The notes under the pieces were generated by a model that worked only from the letters and a program-made list of their open reading frames with translations, ran no database searches and was not told the DNA's origin. This document shows positions 20,881 through 32,055 of a stretch of 64,000 nt of DNA, in pieces (positions within the stretch are counted from its first letter, which is position 1; every line of letters starts with the position of its first letter). The translations under genes and the position numbers were made by a program. Source of the stretch: Gentiana macrophylla (Eukaryota; Streptophyta; Magnoliopsida; Gentianales; Gentianaceae); contig JAOBSW010000777.1 of NCBI GenBank assembly GCA_026214975.1, positions 1 to 64,000 on the forward strand, in the 5' to 3' direction.

Positions 20881-23035
20881 CCTTGATTCTGATTGGTTAA
20901 AATTTGCGTCCCGGCTTTGAAATCAACCTTTAGGTTGAAAAAGGATTGGCGGATCACCTCTCAGTAAGGGAGGGACAGAGAAGCACCATCCATCCAACGG
21001 GCCGGGTAGAGTCTCAGACGGAGGCACGCCACCCTGCGAGAAGGAACAAAGCTTCCCTCCTCCTACCTACAAGCCTATGGATACTGGCGCCTATTGCCCT
21101 TTAACTTTTTACTTTTCCAATCTTCCTTATTTCGTGGGACTAGGGCGGAAAGACGAGTGACTTTTTCACGAGCACTCATAAATAAAGCTCCTATTAATTG
21201 GGATTAGGCTTGCGATTCATTCTGGTCTGCCGGTTACGTAAGTCACTCGTCAAGAGGGGGTTTTTAGGATTTAATGCTCTAAAGGAGGATTTAATACTCG
21301 TCAGAGGAGCGAAAAAACTGCAATCAAAGGATTTCCCCCTGCTTTGTTTTCGCTCCGCTCGTGCGTGGCATTCAGTGGCATACCGGAAAAAAGGCCGTTG
21401 GGAATGAAATTCTGCTTTCTGCCCCCATTTCACAAAAAATGGAGACCTTCTCTTATGGAAACAAAAAAGGAAACTAATGTCCCAAACACTGCTCTGGAAT
21501 CAGAATCTATAGAAAAGAACAAGTTGCCACGATCGGGCCTTCCACGGAGCTCTTTCCTATCGGATGCAGTCGGCGCGGAAGTGCAAAGACTCGTAACGAC
21601 TCGAAAATCAATAACTCTCGAACAAGAAGAAGTCGACCCAGGGAATCCGCTTACCGCAAGATCGGGTTAAGAGAATGTTAGTCATGAAAAATCCCGCTAA
21701 GTTCCAGACCATACCTATTGATGGGAGAAAGGGTGTTTTTCTTCCTTCTGCCTAGCTCTCCGAGAACAATGTTCGACTTTCATGTGTTAAGCATATAGCT
21801 GAAGTAGCATAAGCGCTTTAGCCTGCTCTTATCTTACAAGACGAATCATCTTTCTTTCTATACGATACCACATGAACTTCAATCTTGTCTGCTTTCGCCC
21901 TTAGTAAAAGGCTTGGCGAGACCTCGATGCTGGGGTGTTCAAAATTTCTCGCTTCTCCGAGTTGGTTATGGACTGAGAAGGTCAGCAAAGAAGGGAAAGC
22001 CGCGTTAGGAAGGCATGGAACAGGACATACCATCGAGGGTACTTATCCGTCGGTCTTCTCGCCAAGAACTCCCCGGCGACGACAGAGGTGCGATAGCCAC
22101 TCGACTTACAGGAGCGAAGCGAGCGGAATACTTAGCTTTTCTTGTAAAGCTTCTAAACCTTCCCTTGATCTCAATCCTTCTACATGAATCCTAAAGTAAT
22201 GGGGTAGGATGGTACATCCATCTGGAACTCAAATATTATGGGTTAGCCTTACTTGCCTTATCAACGCCTCTCCCTCTTTCGAGCATTAAATCCTAAGAAC
22301 CCTAAGGGAGAGGTGGGGCTTTCCGGTCGGTAGATGTCCTTGAACTCCCAGGTACTTGCCTAGGTCTGCAATGAAAGGAATTTTACATCTAGCACTGATC
22401 TCCCGAGCTGTAAGCTTGTGGAAGTTGAGTGAAACAAACAGGTTTTCTTTGGCGGAAGCCCGATCTCCGGTGATGAAAGATGAGCTCCTATATTTTGAGC
22501 ATTTCCAAACTTATGTTTAACCTGCATTAGTCCATGCGGATCCTCTCCCATTTGAGTCCCTATTAATTGAAGAGTCCATATTTGGATCGGTGCCATGGAG
22601 CTGACCCCGGTGGCTATTACGCTTTCTTCAAAGGATGGTCGGCCCAAGCCCACCTCCTGGTTGTCATCGCTCGATCACTTCCTTTTTCACTAAATGACTG
22701 CTTAGGGACCTTAGCGTACGATCTGGGGCTACACTACAAAAAAACACTCTATTGCTACACTAGTTTTTGCCACACTCATAAAAAAATATGGCTAATAGTA
22801 CTTGGTTAGACTCTTTTGCCACGCTCATGTGGCTAAAAATAAGTATATAGCAACAATTTTGTTGTTGTGTAGCAAACAATAGTGTAGCAAACAATTGTTT
22901 TTCTTGTAGTGCTATTATGCGTATATCACATTCAATAGAAAGCTTTCTTCCTGAACGTAAATAGTATAGGTTGGGAAAGGGCTGGGTGGATTACCTTTGG
23001 GAGCTAAGTCGAAGTTTATTTATTTATTTATTTTT
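20881..23035. other. Candidate mitochondrial DNA insertion (NUMT)
   Basis: GC content rises sharply compared with the flanks and the style changes: mixed composition, purine-rich words such as AGCGAAGCGAGCGG and GGGAGAGGTGGGGC, and no plant-nuclear repeat structure. This resembles plant mitochondrial intergenic DNA. Several open frames of 60-110 codons occur (for example 21344-21670), none with a domain that I recognise. Edges are approximate. The block is interrupted by a CACTA MITE at 22732. Identification rests on composition and general resemblance only. Confidence 0.4.
22732..22911. mobile_element. CACTA-type MITE, 180 bp
   Basis: It starts CACTACAAAAAAAC and ends GTTTTTCTTGTAGTG, the terminal inverted repeat of CACTA (En/Spm) elements, and is flanked by the 3-bp target duplication CTA (22729-22731 and 22912-22914). 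A sub-terminal inverted motif around TAGCAAC/GTAGCAA is also present. No coding capacity; an autonomous CACTA element elsewhere would have mobilised it. Confidence 0.9.
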
Positions 23036-23122
23036 TTCTTTTTCTGGTTGGAGTTGTGAACATGGTAGCTCAACAATAATCTTCTTAGTATGATTAAGAA
23101 GAATCCAATGAAAATAACATAC

Positions 23123-23652
23123 TGATGATGCTAAATAATGCACCACCGGATTATCAGGGCCACGTGTAATCTAAGGATGAGCTGAGAAAGGATCGAACGG
23201 CTGAAACTGTAGTAAAGATGATGGTTTTTGGTGTTTTATGGCTGAGTCCAAGAATGTATCTTGGATTGCCTACGTATCCTGTGTAAATATTCAGGAATCA
23301 AGCCTTACGTAGTTCCTAGAATGGTGTATTTATAGGCACATGTCCTTCCTCTGCCCTAAACTTAGGGCGGTTTGGTCTATTGACATAAATAACTCTTATT
23401 GGGCCTTGCCCCCTTGCCCAAGTTACTCTATGAATAATGGGCTTAGGAATCGGAGTTGGGACCCTGGTATCGACTCGTATAACACCGACATAAGTCCTCG
23501 AGACGGGACACTTGCAAGATCTGCTGACTGCTGTGGTAATCATTCATACGTCTCGTATTCGACCCGATACGGATAATTCACTTGGACTTTTCCACATGCC
23601 AGCTGGACCAATCAGATAATTCCACGTGGAGGGGTGAAACCCCGTATCGTCA
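23123..23652 (-). repeat. Gypsy 3' LTR (530 bp)
   Basis: It matches 48655-49183 with roughly 15 differences counted by eye, so the insertion is old enough for about 3% divergence. A minus-strand TATA (CTATAAATAC) lies near 23330. Immediately inside, on the minus strand, the purine tract GAGGGGCT precedes the LTR (plus strand AGCCCCTC at 23655-23662), a plausible polypurine tract. Confidence 0.92.
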
Positions 23653-24069
23653 TAAGCCCCTCAGATCGGAGAGAAGTTCATATCGTATGATGAGGTCGGA
23701 TCTGAAATTTTGAATTATCTTTTCGACACGTGGTCTTCTTTAGGCGGGAATACAGCTGTCCTTCTAGCCGATGTAGGCTGTCGTAAGATGAGGTCATTCT
23801 GTATCAGCATTAATGGGTGCAGGAAACGAAGCGTCTTCATTGGTTTACACGGGGATTTTATCCTTGATTCTCGCGTTTCATACCCTATAACTGCCCCCAA
23901 ACCTTGCCCTTTCAACACTTTGGAGATTTGCAAGCATATAAGGTGCCCAAGACTTTGAAGTCTCTTATTTGCCATCCTTTGTCTCTGTTTTATCTGAAAA
24001 CCGCAAGTAAGCCCTGATTTACTCAAATTCTTTCTTTTGTCTTGTTTTTCTTTGTCTTTTCTCACTTCA

Positions 24070-26194
24070 ATGTCTAGTAGCGAGAGCGATTCTCAAAATA
24101 GGGAAAAAGTTGTTGTGGTAGAAGAAGAATCGGCAGAGAGGACGGTTACTGAACAACCACCTGTTTCTGGTGAGAAAGTTTCCGGAGAAGAAGAAGAAGA
24201 GGGAGGAGAAGAAGAATCGTCTTCCCGACCTGCTGCCAAACGCCAAACAAGGATGAAAGGCCAGGGGCCGTATGGTTGTATATCCAACCTAACTTAGGAA
24301 AAAACCAAAGCCATTTGTATAAGATATGGCATCCCATACTCTACTGAAAACATCTAAGTGTCGCACAGTCGATTTCAATACGCCTGTGATCCTCCTCATG
24401 GGTTCTGTGCTATATACGAGGCGCAATTGAAAGAGGGATTACGGTTTCCCTTCGACCCGTCGCTCATAGACGTCCTCCGACACTATCAGATCTGCATCAC
24501 CCAACTCGCTCCGAATGGAATAAGGAGTGTTATGGGCTTCGTATTGGCATGTCGGATAGCCAAGGTCGAGTTCACAGTCCGGCTGTTCCAACAATACTAT
24601 GCAATCCAAGGCCTGCAAGATGCGGGATGGTATACTTTCCAGAGGCGTCCTCTGGTCCCGAAGTTTGTGAGGAGAGTGACCTCGTCTCAGGGCGAGTGGA
24701 AACCCCAATTTTTCTTCATTCGACACGGGCTAGAGGATATCGATATCCATACTTGGCACAAAAGGCCTAAGAAATGTCACGACAGACTGGACTCTGATAT
24801 CCCCGCTGAATGTAAGATTCTCGAAGGAGTTGGCCCCGATGTTGCAACCCAAAGTCTGCATTCCTTATACCCCTTCGCTGATATCGAGACGGAGGGTCCG
24901 GGTGCTTATTTGCAACTCGATGAGGAAGTTCGAGTTTTGTGTAGGATTTTTATAAACTCTGTCGAGCTGCTACACTTGCATTTTTCCTTTTTTCTATACC
25001 CGCTTCTTTTTTGACTGTGTATTGATGTCGAATTTTCTCTGTATGCAGTGGAGTTTTTCTTAAAATTGGAGGTACTGGGCAAAGTTCCTGATCCTAAGAA
25101 AGTTGATCCTAAAAAGATTCAAGAACTGGCCGGCATCAGGTCGAAGAAGCCCATATCTGGCGCAATAATCTCCGGAGGTCAGAGGACTCCGGCCCGAGCT
25201 TCAACACCTGTGTTTACGTCAGATATTCTGAGAGATCAACCCGACGAGGCTCGGGTGACTGAACAAGCTGAAGGGAGCCTCGTCCTGAGGAAACGTCAGA
25301 AGACAACCGAGGTGAGGCATGGTGTCGGGAAAGAAACCCGTAATCTCGCTCCCCTAGCTCCTCCGACCCGATCCCTGGAATGAGCATTGCAGAAATGGAA
25401 GCCATGACTCCGGATGAGTTGCATGACTTCCTCATGAAAATCAACCGAGCTGTAAGTCTTCCTTTTATTTCTCTTGTAACTTTAGGACCTTTGTCTATTT
25501 CCGATATTAACAATATTCTCCTTTGTAGGCTCGGCTGGCAACTAAAGTGGCCGTGACCAGAATCGAGTCTCCACCCACTACCTTGGAGGAGCAGAGAGAA
25601 ACCATTGCCAGACTGACATCCGATATCGAGAAGCAGAAAGCTAAGATGAACAAGCTGGATGATCGGCGCGTCAAGCTCGAGTCAGACTTGGCAAACACCC
25701 GGGACGAATTGACCAAAGCACACAAAGATGTATCTGTCAGGGATGCTGAGCTAGAGACGGTGAGGTCGGAGCTGGCGAAGGTGAGATTGGCTGAGTTGGC
25801 GGGATCTATCAAGGCTCGAGACGACCTTCAACTTGAGGTCGATAGCTTTACGACTCGTCTGGAGGCAGCTAAGAAGGACTTCCTCGCCTCTTCGGAGCTT
25901 GAAAATGACCTGTCACTGCTGATGAGTCAGGGTATGAAGGGTGGATTTACGATGGCTCTCGACCAAGTCAAGGCAGTCGTCCCGAATTTTGAAGTTTCCA
26001 GCATCGAGAAGGCCCACTTGTATGATCCTGAGGCCATCCCTCGTTACGGCCGATACTTCACAGAGTTCAAGGCTGGCGTTTCCCTGTATGACAAGTATGT
26101 GACCCCTGCCACGGAGGGGAACGAAGAGGAGAACCTCGAGTCAGATGATCTAGTCGACCCCGACGCCTCTATCTCAAACCAGCCTGCTGCTTGA
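24070..26194 (+). CDS. Antisense accessory gene of the Tat element (PF04195-like, coiled coil)
   Basis: It runs opposite to gag-pol. Exon A starts at ATG 24070 with an acidic low-complexity region (residues about 15-60), then a domain resembling the 'putative gypsy type transposon' family (PF04195): ACDPPHGF, IYEAQLKEGLRFPFDPSLID, ITQLAPNGIRSVMGFVLACR. The best joins are donor GT at 24941 to acceptor AG at 25048, and donor GTAAG after 25453 to acceptor TAG before 25530. The last exon encodes a heptad-rich coiled coil (LEEQRETIARLTSDIEKQKA) and an acidic tail. Two in-frame stops near 24297 and 24350 and one near 25381 break this copy. The function is unknown; antisense ORFs between pol and the 3' LTR are known in Tat elements such as Grande. 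Confidence 0.7.
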
Positions 26195-26388
26195 CAATCT
26201 TTCTTGGTATCGTTTTTGAACAATTTGATTCGATCTGGCTGTAACTTTTATTGATCTTTTACTGAACCTTTTGATTGTATAACTTTTATTTATTTGAATG
26301 TGATCTTTGTCGATTCGAATTTGTGACTCGATCTCTGACACCCTTCAATTTTGCATTTCGATTCTAGCATTTCGATCTATGCTTTTTT

Positions 26389-27752
26389 TGTTAGGAACGT
26401 TCTATTATGTTTTGATGATGGCCATACTAGCTGTTATAGCAAGCCTGAAATAAGTTAGAATTCTCTGTATAAGTCTTTACTTAGAGTCTGACATGTTGTA
26501 TAAGTTGAGTCAGACAAGTATTGTACTAGTTGGTAGGACGGCAAAGTAAAAACAGATATTCGGCAGAGTGAAGCCAGCCAAGCACCAGCAGAGAAGCAAT
26601 GAAGACATTAATGGTCTGACTTATAACCAAGGAAGTCTATGATGACCTTGGATAAGTCCAAGTTACACTTTAAGTGATAAAACTTAATGTTCAAATATGG
26701 TGTACACTGATCTCACCCCAATCAAGGATCAGTGAAGTACAAAGATTCTCCTTAAATCAAGCAAAGAAGAAAGCGTTGAATCGACAAAGTAAAGCGACTT
26801 TCGGTGAGTAAAGACAAACGGTGAAGGAAGATCTAAATCGGCTAAGTCGGAAGGATCACTCGACCGCTCAAAACGCGGCGAAGTAACACTTACCGGATCG
26901 ATTTAATATACGTTGAAGATTCGGAAGATCATGCATTAAATGCACAATCAATAGAGGATCAATCAGGACGGATTTTTACGCTATACGTTTGAAGAAAGAA
27001 TCCGATCAACGAAATCAAGGAGAATGCAATTAAGGGGAATCAAGAATAAAATCAAGGATTATTCCTCATTAATATAGCCAACGGACGGAATTTCAAATCA
27101 AGGTTATTCAAGGCTATAAATAGAAGGCAGCAGATACTCTGTCAATTTGAAAAGCCTTCTCTCTGAACTTACAAGGATACATCTAGTGATCAACTCATAT
27201 ATCGAGCTACAAAGTCATATTCAAGATCGAGATTGATCAAGCAAGTGTGTGAAACACATTCACATCAAATCAAGCAAATCGAATCGAGAGGCAACTCGAG
27301 AAGGAGTTGAATCTGTGATAGTTGTTGAAGGATTTTGATCTCAAGGAGCAAAGAAAAGAGATCGAATCATCAAGTCATTGCGATCAAGGAGTGATAGTCT
27401 TGTAGATTGTGAAGCTTGGGAAGCCAAGGACAATCATACTATTTTATCTGTGAAAACAATAGTGAATTCCTCCGATAATCACATGAGAAGAGTGGATTAA
27501 GGGATTACACCACCCTGAACCACTATAAGCCTTGTGTCAATTTACTTTCTGCAATTTACTTTACATCATTTATTTAAATTGCCTAGATCATAACTTATAT
27601 CTGTGATTGTCTAAACTGATTTGAAAACAACATAGTAAGAAGGGACTTATCCGCTGCCCAAAAGCTTTTAAACAAAAGAAAAGTTTTTGAAACTCCACTA
27701 TAGTCATTCACCCCCCCTCTGACTATAGTAGCACCCTTCTCTGGGACCAACA
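26389..27752 (+). repeat. SIRE-like 5' LTR (1364 bp)
   Basis: It starts TGTTAGGAACG behind a T run and ends GGGACCAACA, so the termini are inverted (TGTT.GG / CC.AACA). A TATA box GGCTATAAATAG lies at about 27113-27124, placing the transcription start near 27150. A PBS follows two bases behind the end. No second copy exists in the window. Confidence 0.85.
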
Positions 27753-27754
27753 AC

Positions 27755-27767
27755 TGGTATCGGAGCA
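27755..27767 (+). promoter_or_regulatory. Copia primer-binding site (initiator tRNA-Met type)
   Basis: TGGTATCGGAGCA differs by one base from TGGTATCAGAGC, the sequence complementary to the 3' end of plant initiator tRNA-Met used by most Copia elements. It lies two bases behind the LTR end. Confidence 0.9.
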
Positions 27768-27889
27768 GTGTTCCTAGTATCAGAACCTGTTCAGATCTAA
27801 TTTCTGGTAACAAGGAGATCACACATTTTCAAAGTAGTTTTCAAATCTAAGTTTTCTATACGTTTACATTTATATCTTCACTTGCACTT

Positions 27890-29270
27890 ATGGATTCCTC
27901 AAACTTTTTGTCAAAAGTACCTGTTTTTAATGTTAATAATTTTAATGAATATAAAATAAGAATGCTGTCTCATCTTGCAGCAACTCATGAAGAGATGCTG
28001 GATGTAATTAATGATGGACCAATCATAATCACTACTGTGGTAGGCACATGAGCAGATCAAGGGAAAGAAATCGATAAACCTAAAAAAGATTGGACCAAGG
28101 ATGACAAGAGAAGAGCAAATCTGTATTTTGTTGCAAAAGACATGATTTTGAAGACCTTAGATAGCAACATGTTCATGAGAATCAAAGACTGCAAAACAGC
28201 AAAGGAGATGTGGGACAAGCTAGCAATGATAAATGAAGGATCTGAAGCAGTTAAAGAAAACAAATTATCTGTTGCAAAACAGTAAATTTGAGAACTTCAA
28301 AATGAAATTTGGTGAATCCATTGATCAAATGGACAATGATTCTCAAGCATTATCGATGAATTGCAAGCGACTTGGACACACATATCCCTAGAAAGAAGTA
28401 TGCTTGAAGATTTTGAGAGGCTTACGAAAGATGGAAGATCATAACATCGATGAATCGGAGGAACAACAAATCTTGCAAACACGCACACACTCGACCACGA
28501 TGTCCCAATTAAAAGCTAATGAATTCGAATTGAACGGTGAAGATGGTGCTCCGGCAGAGACACAAAAATCACGTGATTGGTTGCACCTCAAAGAAAGTAA
28601 CTTTGCCGATTGTATCAGAGAGACACAAGAACTCAAAGAACATGTAGCTTTATTAGTCAAACGTTTTGACAGTTTAGCAAAAAGAAGACATTCAAGGGAA
28701 ACTCATCATCAAACAAGAGGTCAAGCTCAAACAAAGACATGAAGAAAAAAGATGATGAATACAGATGCTTCAACTGCAACAAGAAAGGTCACTTCAAGGC
28801 TGATTGTCCTGAAGAAAATGACAAAGATGATGAAAAGAAGAAATACAAAGCATTTGAAAAGAGGAAAACCAAGAAGGCACTGAAGGTGAATCCAGTAGTG
28901 AAAAGAATGAAGAATCATCGATAATGACTCAGATGACCAGTGATGAAGAAGATAGCTCAGAAAATGAAAAAACATGCTTATGTCTCATGACCAAAGAATT
29001 AAATGAAGATGAAGGTGACAGCTGAGATTAATCGATTTATGTCTAATGACCAAAGAATCAAATGCTGAGGTATCATCTAGCTCTTACTCTTCATCTAATG
29101 CATCCACTTCTGACACTGCACAATCTTCTGCTCTCCCATTAGATATAGCAGACCTAGTCCAAAATCTCATGACTAAATTTGATGAAATTGAAATGAATCA
29201 TGAAATTCTTGAAAAGGAATGCAAGGATCTAAGAAAAGAGAATAAGAGATTAAAGATAGAATCTGGATAA
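27890..29270 (+). pseudogene. SIRE-like gag (nucleocapsid), degraded
   Basis: It begins MDSSNFLSKVPVFNVNNFNEY at ATG 27890. Capsid-type text continues (AKEMWDKLAM, around 28200), with stops near 28050 and 28285 and frame changes near 28390. A zinc knuckle CFNCNKKGHFKADC (CX2CX4HX4C) lies at 28765-28806, followed by a Lys/Glu/Asp-rich region and a short coiled coil (29160-29270). In an intact element this protein packages the RNA. The number of stops shows that this copy cannot make Gag. Confidence 0.8.
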
Positions 29271-30030
29271 AGAAAAAGTGAATTAACCAAGAAGGAGACC
29301 TACTTAAATGATCAACAAAAGCAGATGATCATACATCCATTATTGATGATCGATTAAGAAAATCTCCCACCGGTAAAGGTAACCACTTGCACCACTAAAT
29401 GCACCGACTTACAAACCCTCAAAAGGTTTGGATCCAAATCTGGTCTTGGCTACAACGATCCAGGATGAAAGTAGAAACAATGGTCAACACAATTCTAAAT
29501 TCGGGACCATCAATGGACCAAAATTTAGAAAGGGATGACCATAGTTCCAACAAATCATCTGCTCCGTGAAGTCAAAACCTAGTGCAATAAACAATGAGAC
29601 TAAATCCTCATTCCAGTCAAGCAAAAACAAAAGCCTTCAAAGGAAAAGACATGACTTTATCCTTAGGAGGATGATTGGAATGTTGCACCTCCAAAATACA
29701 AGAAGAAACCATTGAGTGATATGCATCATGTACTTAAGAAAAATCAATCTAGATATGTTCCTAGACACATGAAGCAACACATGTTTCCTACTGCATATTG
29801 GAAAGTGAAGAGGGATGCACATGTACCAAAAGGCAGAGAAATGTATCGAATATCTTCAAGAAAATATCGAAGCTATTCTCGCCATGCCTTATACATATGA
29901 AGTTGATGACTTCAACTATCCAAAAAGAAGAACTTTTGGATATACACTTGGTATGGGAGGCATGACTGCTAACATATATGGACCCAAACAGTGTTGGGTA
30001 CCTAAACTTAATTAATTTGTTTTGTAGGAT

Positions 30031-30535
30031 GTCTGGTACATAGACAATGGATGTTCCAGACACATGACATGAAACAAGAAATGGCTCACTGACTTCAAAG
30101 CTTTTGATGGACCCAAAGTCACATTTGGAGGCAAAGAAAACCCTGGCAAGATTAAGGGGGAATGCATAATACTCAAGAACAATCTAAAGATTCAAAATGT
30201 GGCATATGTCAAGGGACTTAATTTCAATCGATGAGCATCAGTCAATTCAGTGACAAAGGCTACAATGTGCACTTCAACAAAGAAGGATGCAAAGTGATTC
30301 ACACCAAACCAACACAATAGTTCTTGCGGGTGAAGACAAGACAACATGTATGTGGTGGATGGAGAATGACCAAAGCGTAAACATGTCTCGCTTGTCAAAA
30401 ATAAACAATCAACAAGATGGATTTGGCACAGAAGATTAAATCACCTGAATTTCAAGACCATCAACAAATTATCAAAGAACAAGTTAGTTGAAGGACTGCC
30501 AGAGATCATATTCAAAAAGGAAAGCCTATGTGATG
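30031..30535 (+). pseudogene. Copia protease and integrase N-terminus, degraded
   Basis: A protease motif reads WYIDNGCSRHMT at 30034; the family has DSG, here DNG, and the next codon, normally Gly, is TGA. The pre-integrase zinc-binding part follows at 30418 (WHRRLNHLNFKTINKL) and runs to ESLCD, where the nested LTR element interrupts it at 30535. Reading resumes in frame at 36570 (CQKGKQ), which completes the H-H-C-C site. Confidence 0.85.
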
Positions 30536-32055
30536 TGTTGACGGTGATTTTTACGATATATATGATATTATTTCGTAGCAATTTCCTTCGTGTTTTATTA
30601 CTTTTTATAGAAAAGTAAGTGTTTAAAGGATTTATTGAGAGAATGCATATGAAATTGGTTTAAATGCAAAATCGAGCTCATTACGTGATTTTATTAGTGA
30701 TTTTTCATCAATATTTATGGTTCTACATTTTGCACATTTCAATTACCTTGTAGGTACATTTACATGGCAAGGAATGAGCTGAAAAGATGTTTGATTGAAG
30801 ATTAAATGGAAGGAAAGAGATGCAAGTCAAAGGTAGAATGAAGCTTTACAAGTCTGGACGCACGTTTGAGGTCCCGTCCAGTGGACTAGCGTCCAGAAGG
30901 AGTGGACGGGCGTCCAGAAGAAGTAATTTGATTCAGAGTTCTCCCAAATTTAGTGGACGAGCGTCCAGATTAAAGAAGGACGGGCGTCTGATCCAGCTCG
31001 GCCTGACTCGAAGTTTTTATGCATGACTGAACTGGCGTCCAGACCCTATGGACGGGCGTCCACGGCACCGCCTCAGCAAAACCGACCTAAAAATCTATAT
31101 AAGGACGCGTTATTTTCAACCCTAACAACCACAATTCGATCCCTGGCCGCCCCAGGCCCCTTGGTTGCGCCCTAGCTGCGTTTTCCCACCATCATAAACA
31201 TCTTTTTATCTTCCTTTTTATTTATATGATTTGGATTCCAACGATGAATAGAGGCTAAGCAATTTGAACAAGCCTTGTGAAGCCGATCGTGCAGCGTTTT
31301 GATTTCGAATCTTGGATTGTTTTGTGAGTTTTTATTTAAAGTTTGTATCTTTATTATGTGCTTTATTGATTATGCAATTTAAATCGAGAGATGGTTGCTA
31401 TTTGATGTTTAACGTTTGATGAGAATCGTTGTTAGACCTAGATCACCATATTAAAGATTGGACTTTTAACCAAAAAATAACGAGAGTTGATTAGGTTGAA
31501 TTTCTAGGTTGCTAGATTGAGAAATCTTACACCTTGTTATGGAAGCGTTAATCTTTAAAATCGAAAGATAGAAGATTAATAGGCGAATTATCTACGAGAG
31601 TAGAAATTCATACCTTTGATAGGTGAACCACATCTTTACTAAATCTTCACTAAATGATCTAGGGTAGAAATTGAGAGTTGCGAGATAGGTGGATCATTGC
31701 TTGTTCCTCGTTGAATTAATTGAAAACCTTTGTGCCTTGTTCTTCGTTGCTTAGTTAGAATTTTATTTTCGTTTTAGTTTTTAGAATAGATTTTATTTTC
31801 ATTAGTTAAGTTCGTAACTTTCCTTCCTGGCTTTGGACTGACAATCCTCTGTCCAGTTTATTTTCCGTTTTAGTTTAGGTTTAGTAATAAATAGTAGTGA
31901 CAATTTTAGAAGAATTAATAAGAACTAGATTAAACAACCTCGATTCCCTGAGATCGACTCCGGTATTAATCGCTATACTACGATCCCTACACTTGGGGAA
32001 TACCGGATTTATAAATTTTATTACTTGTTATTTTCCATTGATAAAATCCGTGACA
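30536..32055 (+). repeat. 5' LTR of the nested non-autonomous element
   Basis: A TATA box TCTATATAAGG lies at 31093-31103. The 230 bp upstream of it hold several imperfect palindromes around GGACGGGCGTCC (for example 30904-30915, 30955-30966, 31051-31062). The U5 part contains ATTCCCTGAGATCGACTCC and CGCTATACTAC near the end, a block shared with the solo LTR at 40507 and the element at 53145. Confidence 0.93.

Noticed and set aside
21344..21670. Functional mitochondrial-type ORF
   Set aside because: No similarity to a known mitochondrial protein can be recognised, and it lacks supporting context.
24439..24770. Separate genes overlapping the antisense PF04195-like frame
   Set aside because: They are other-frame readings of the same coding exon with no domain similarity.
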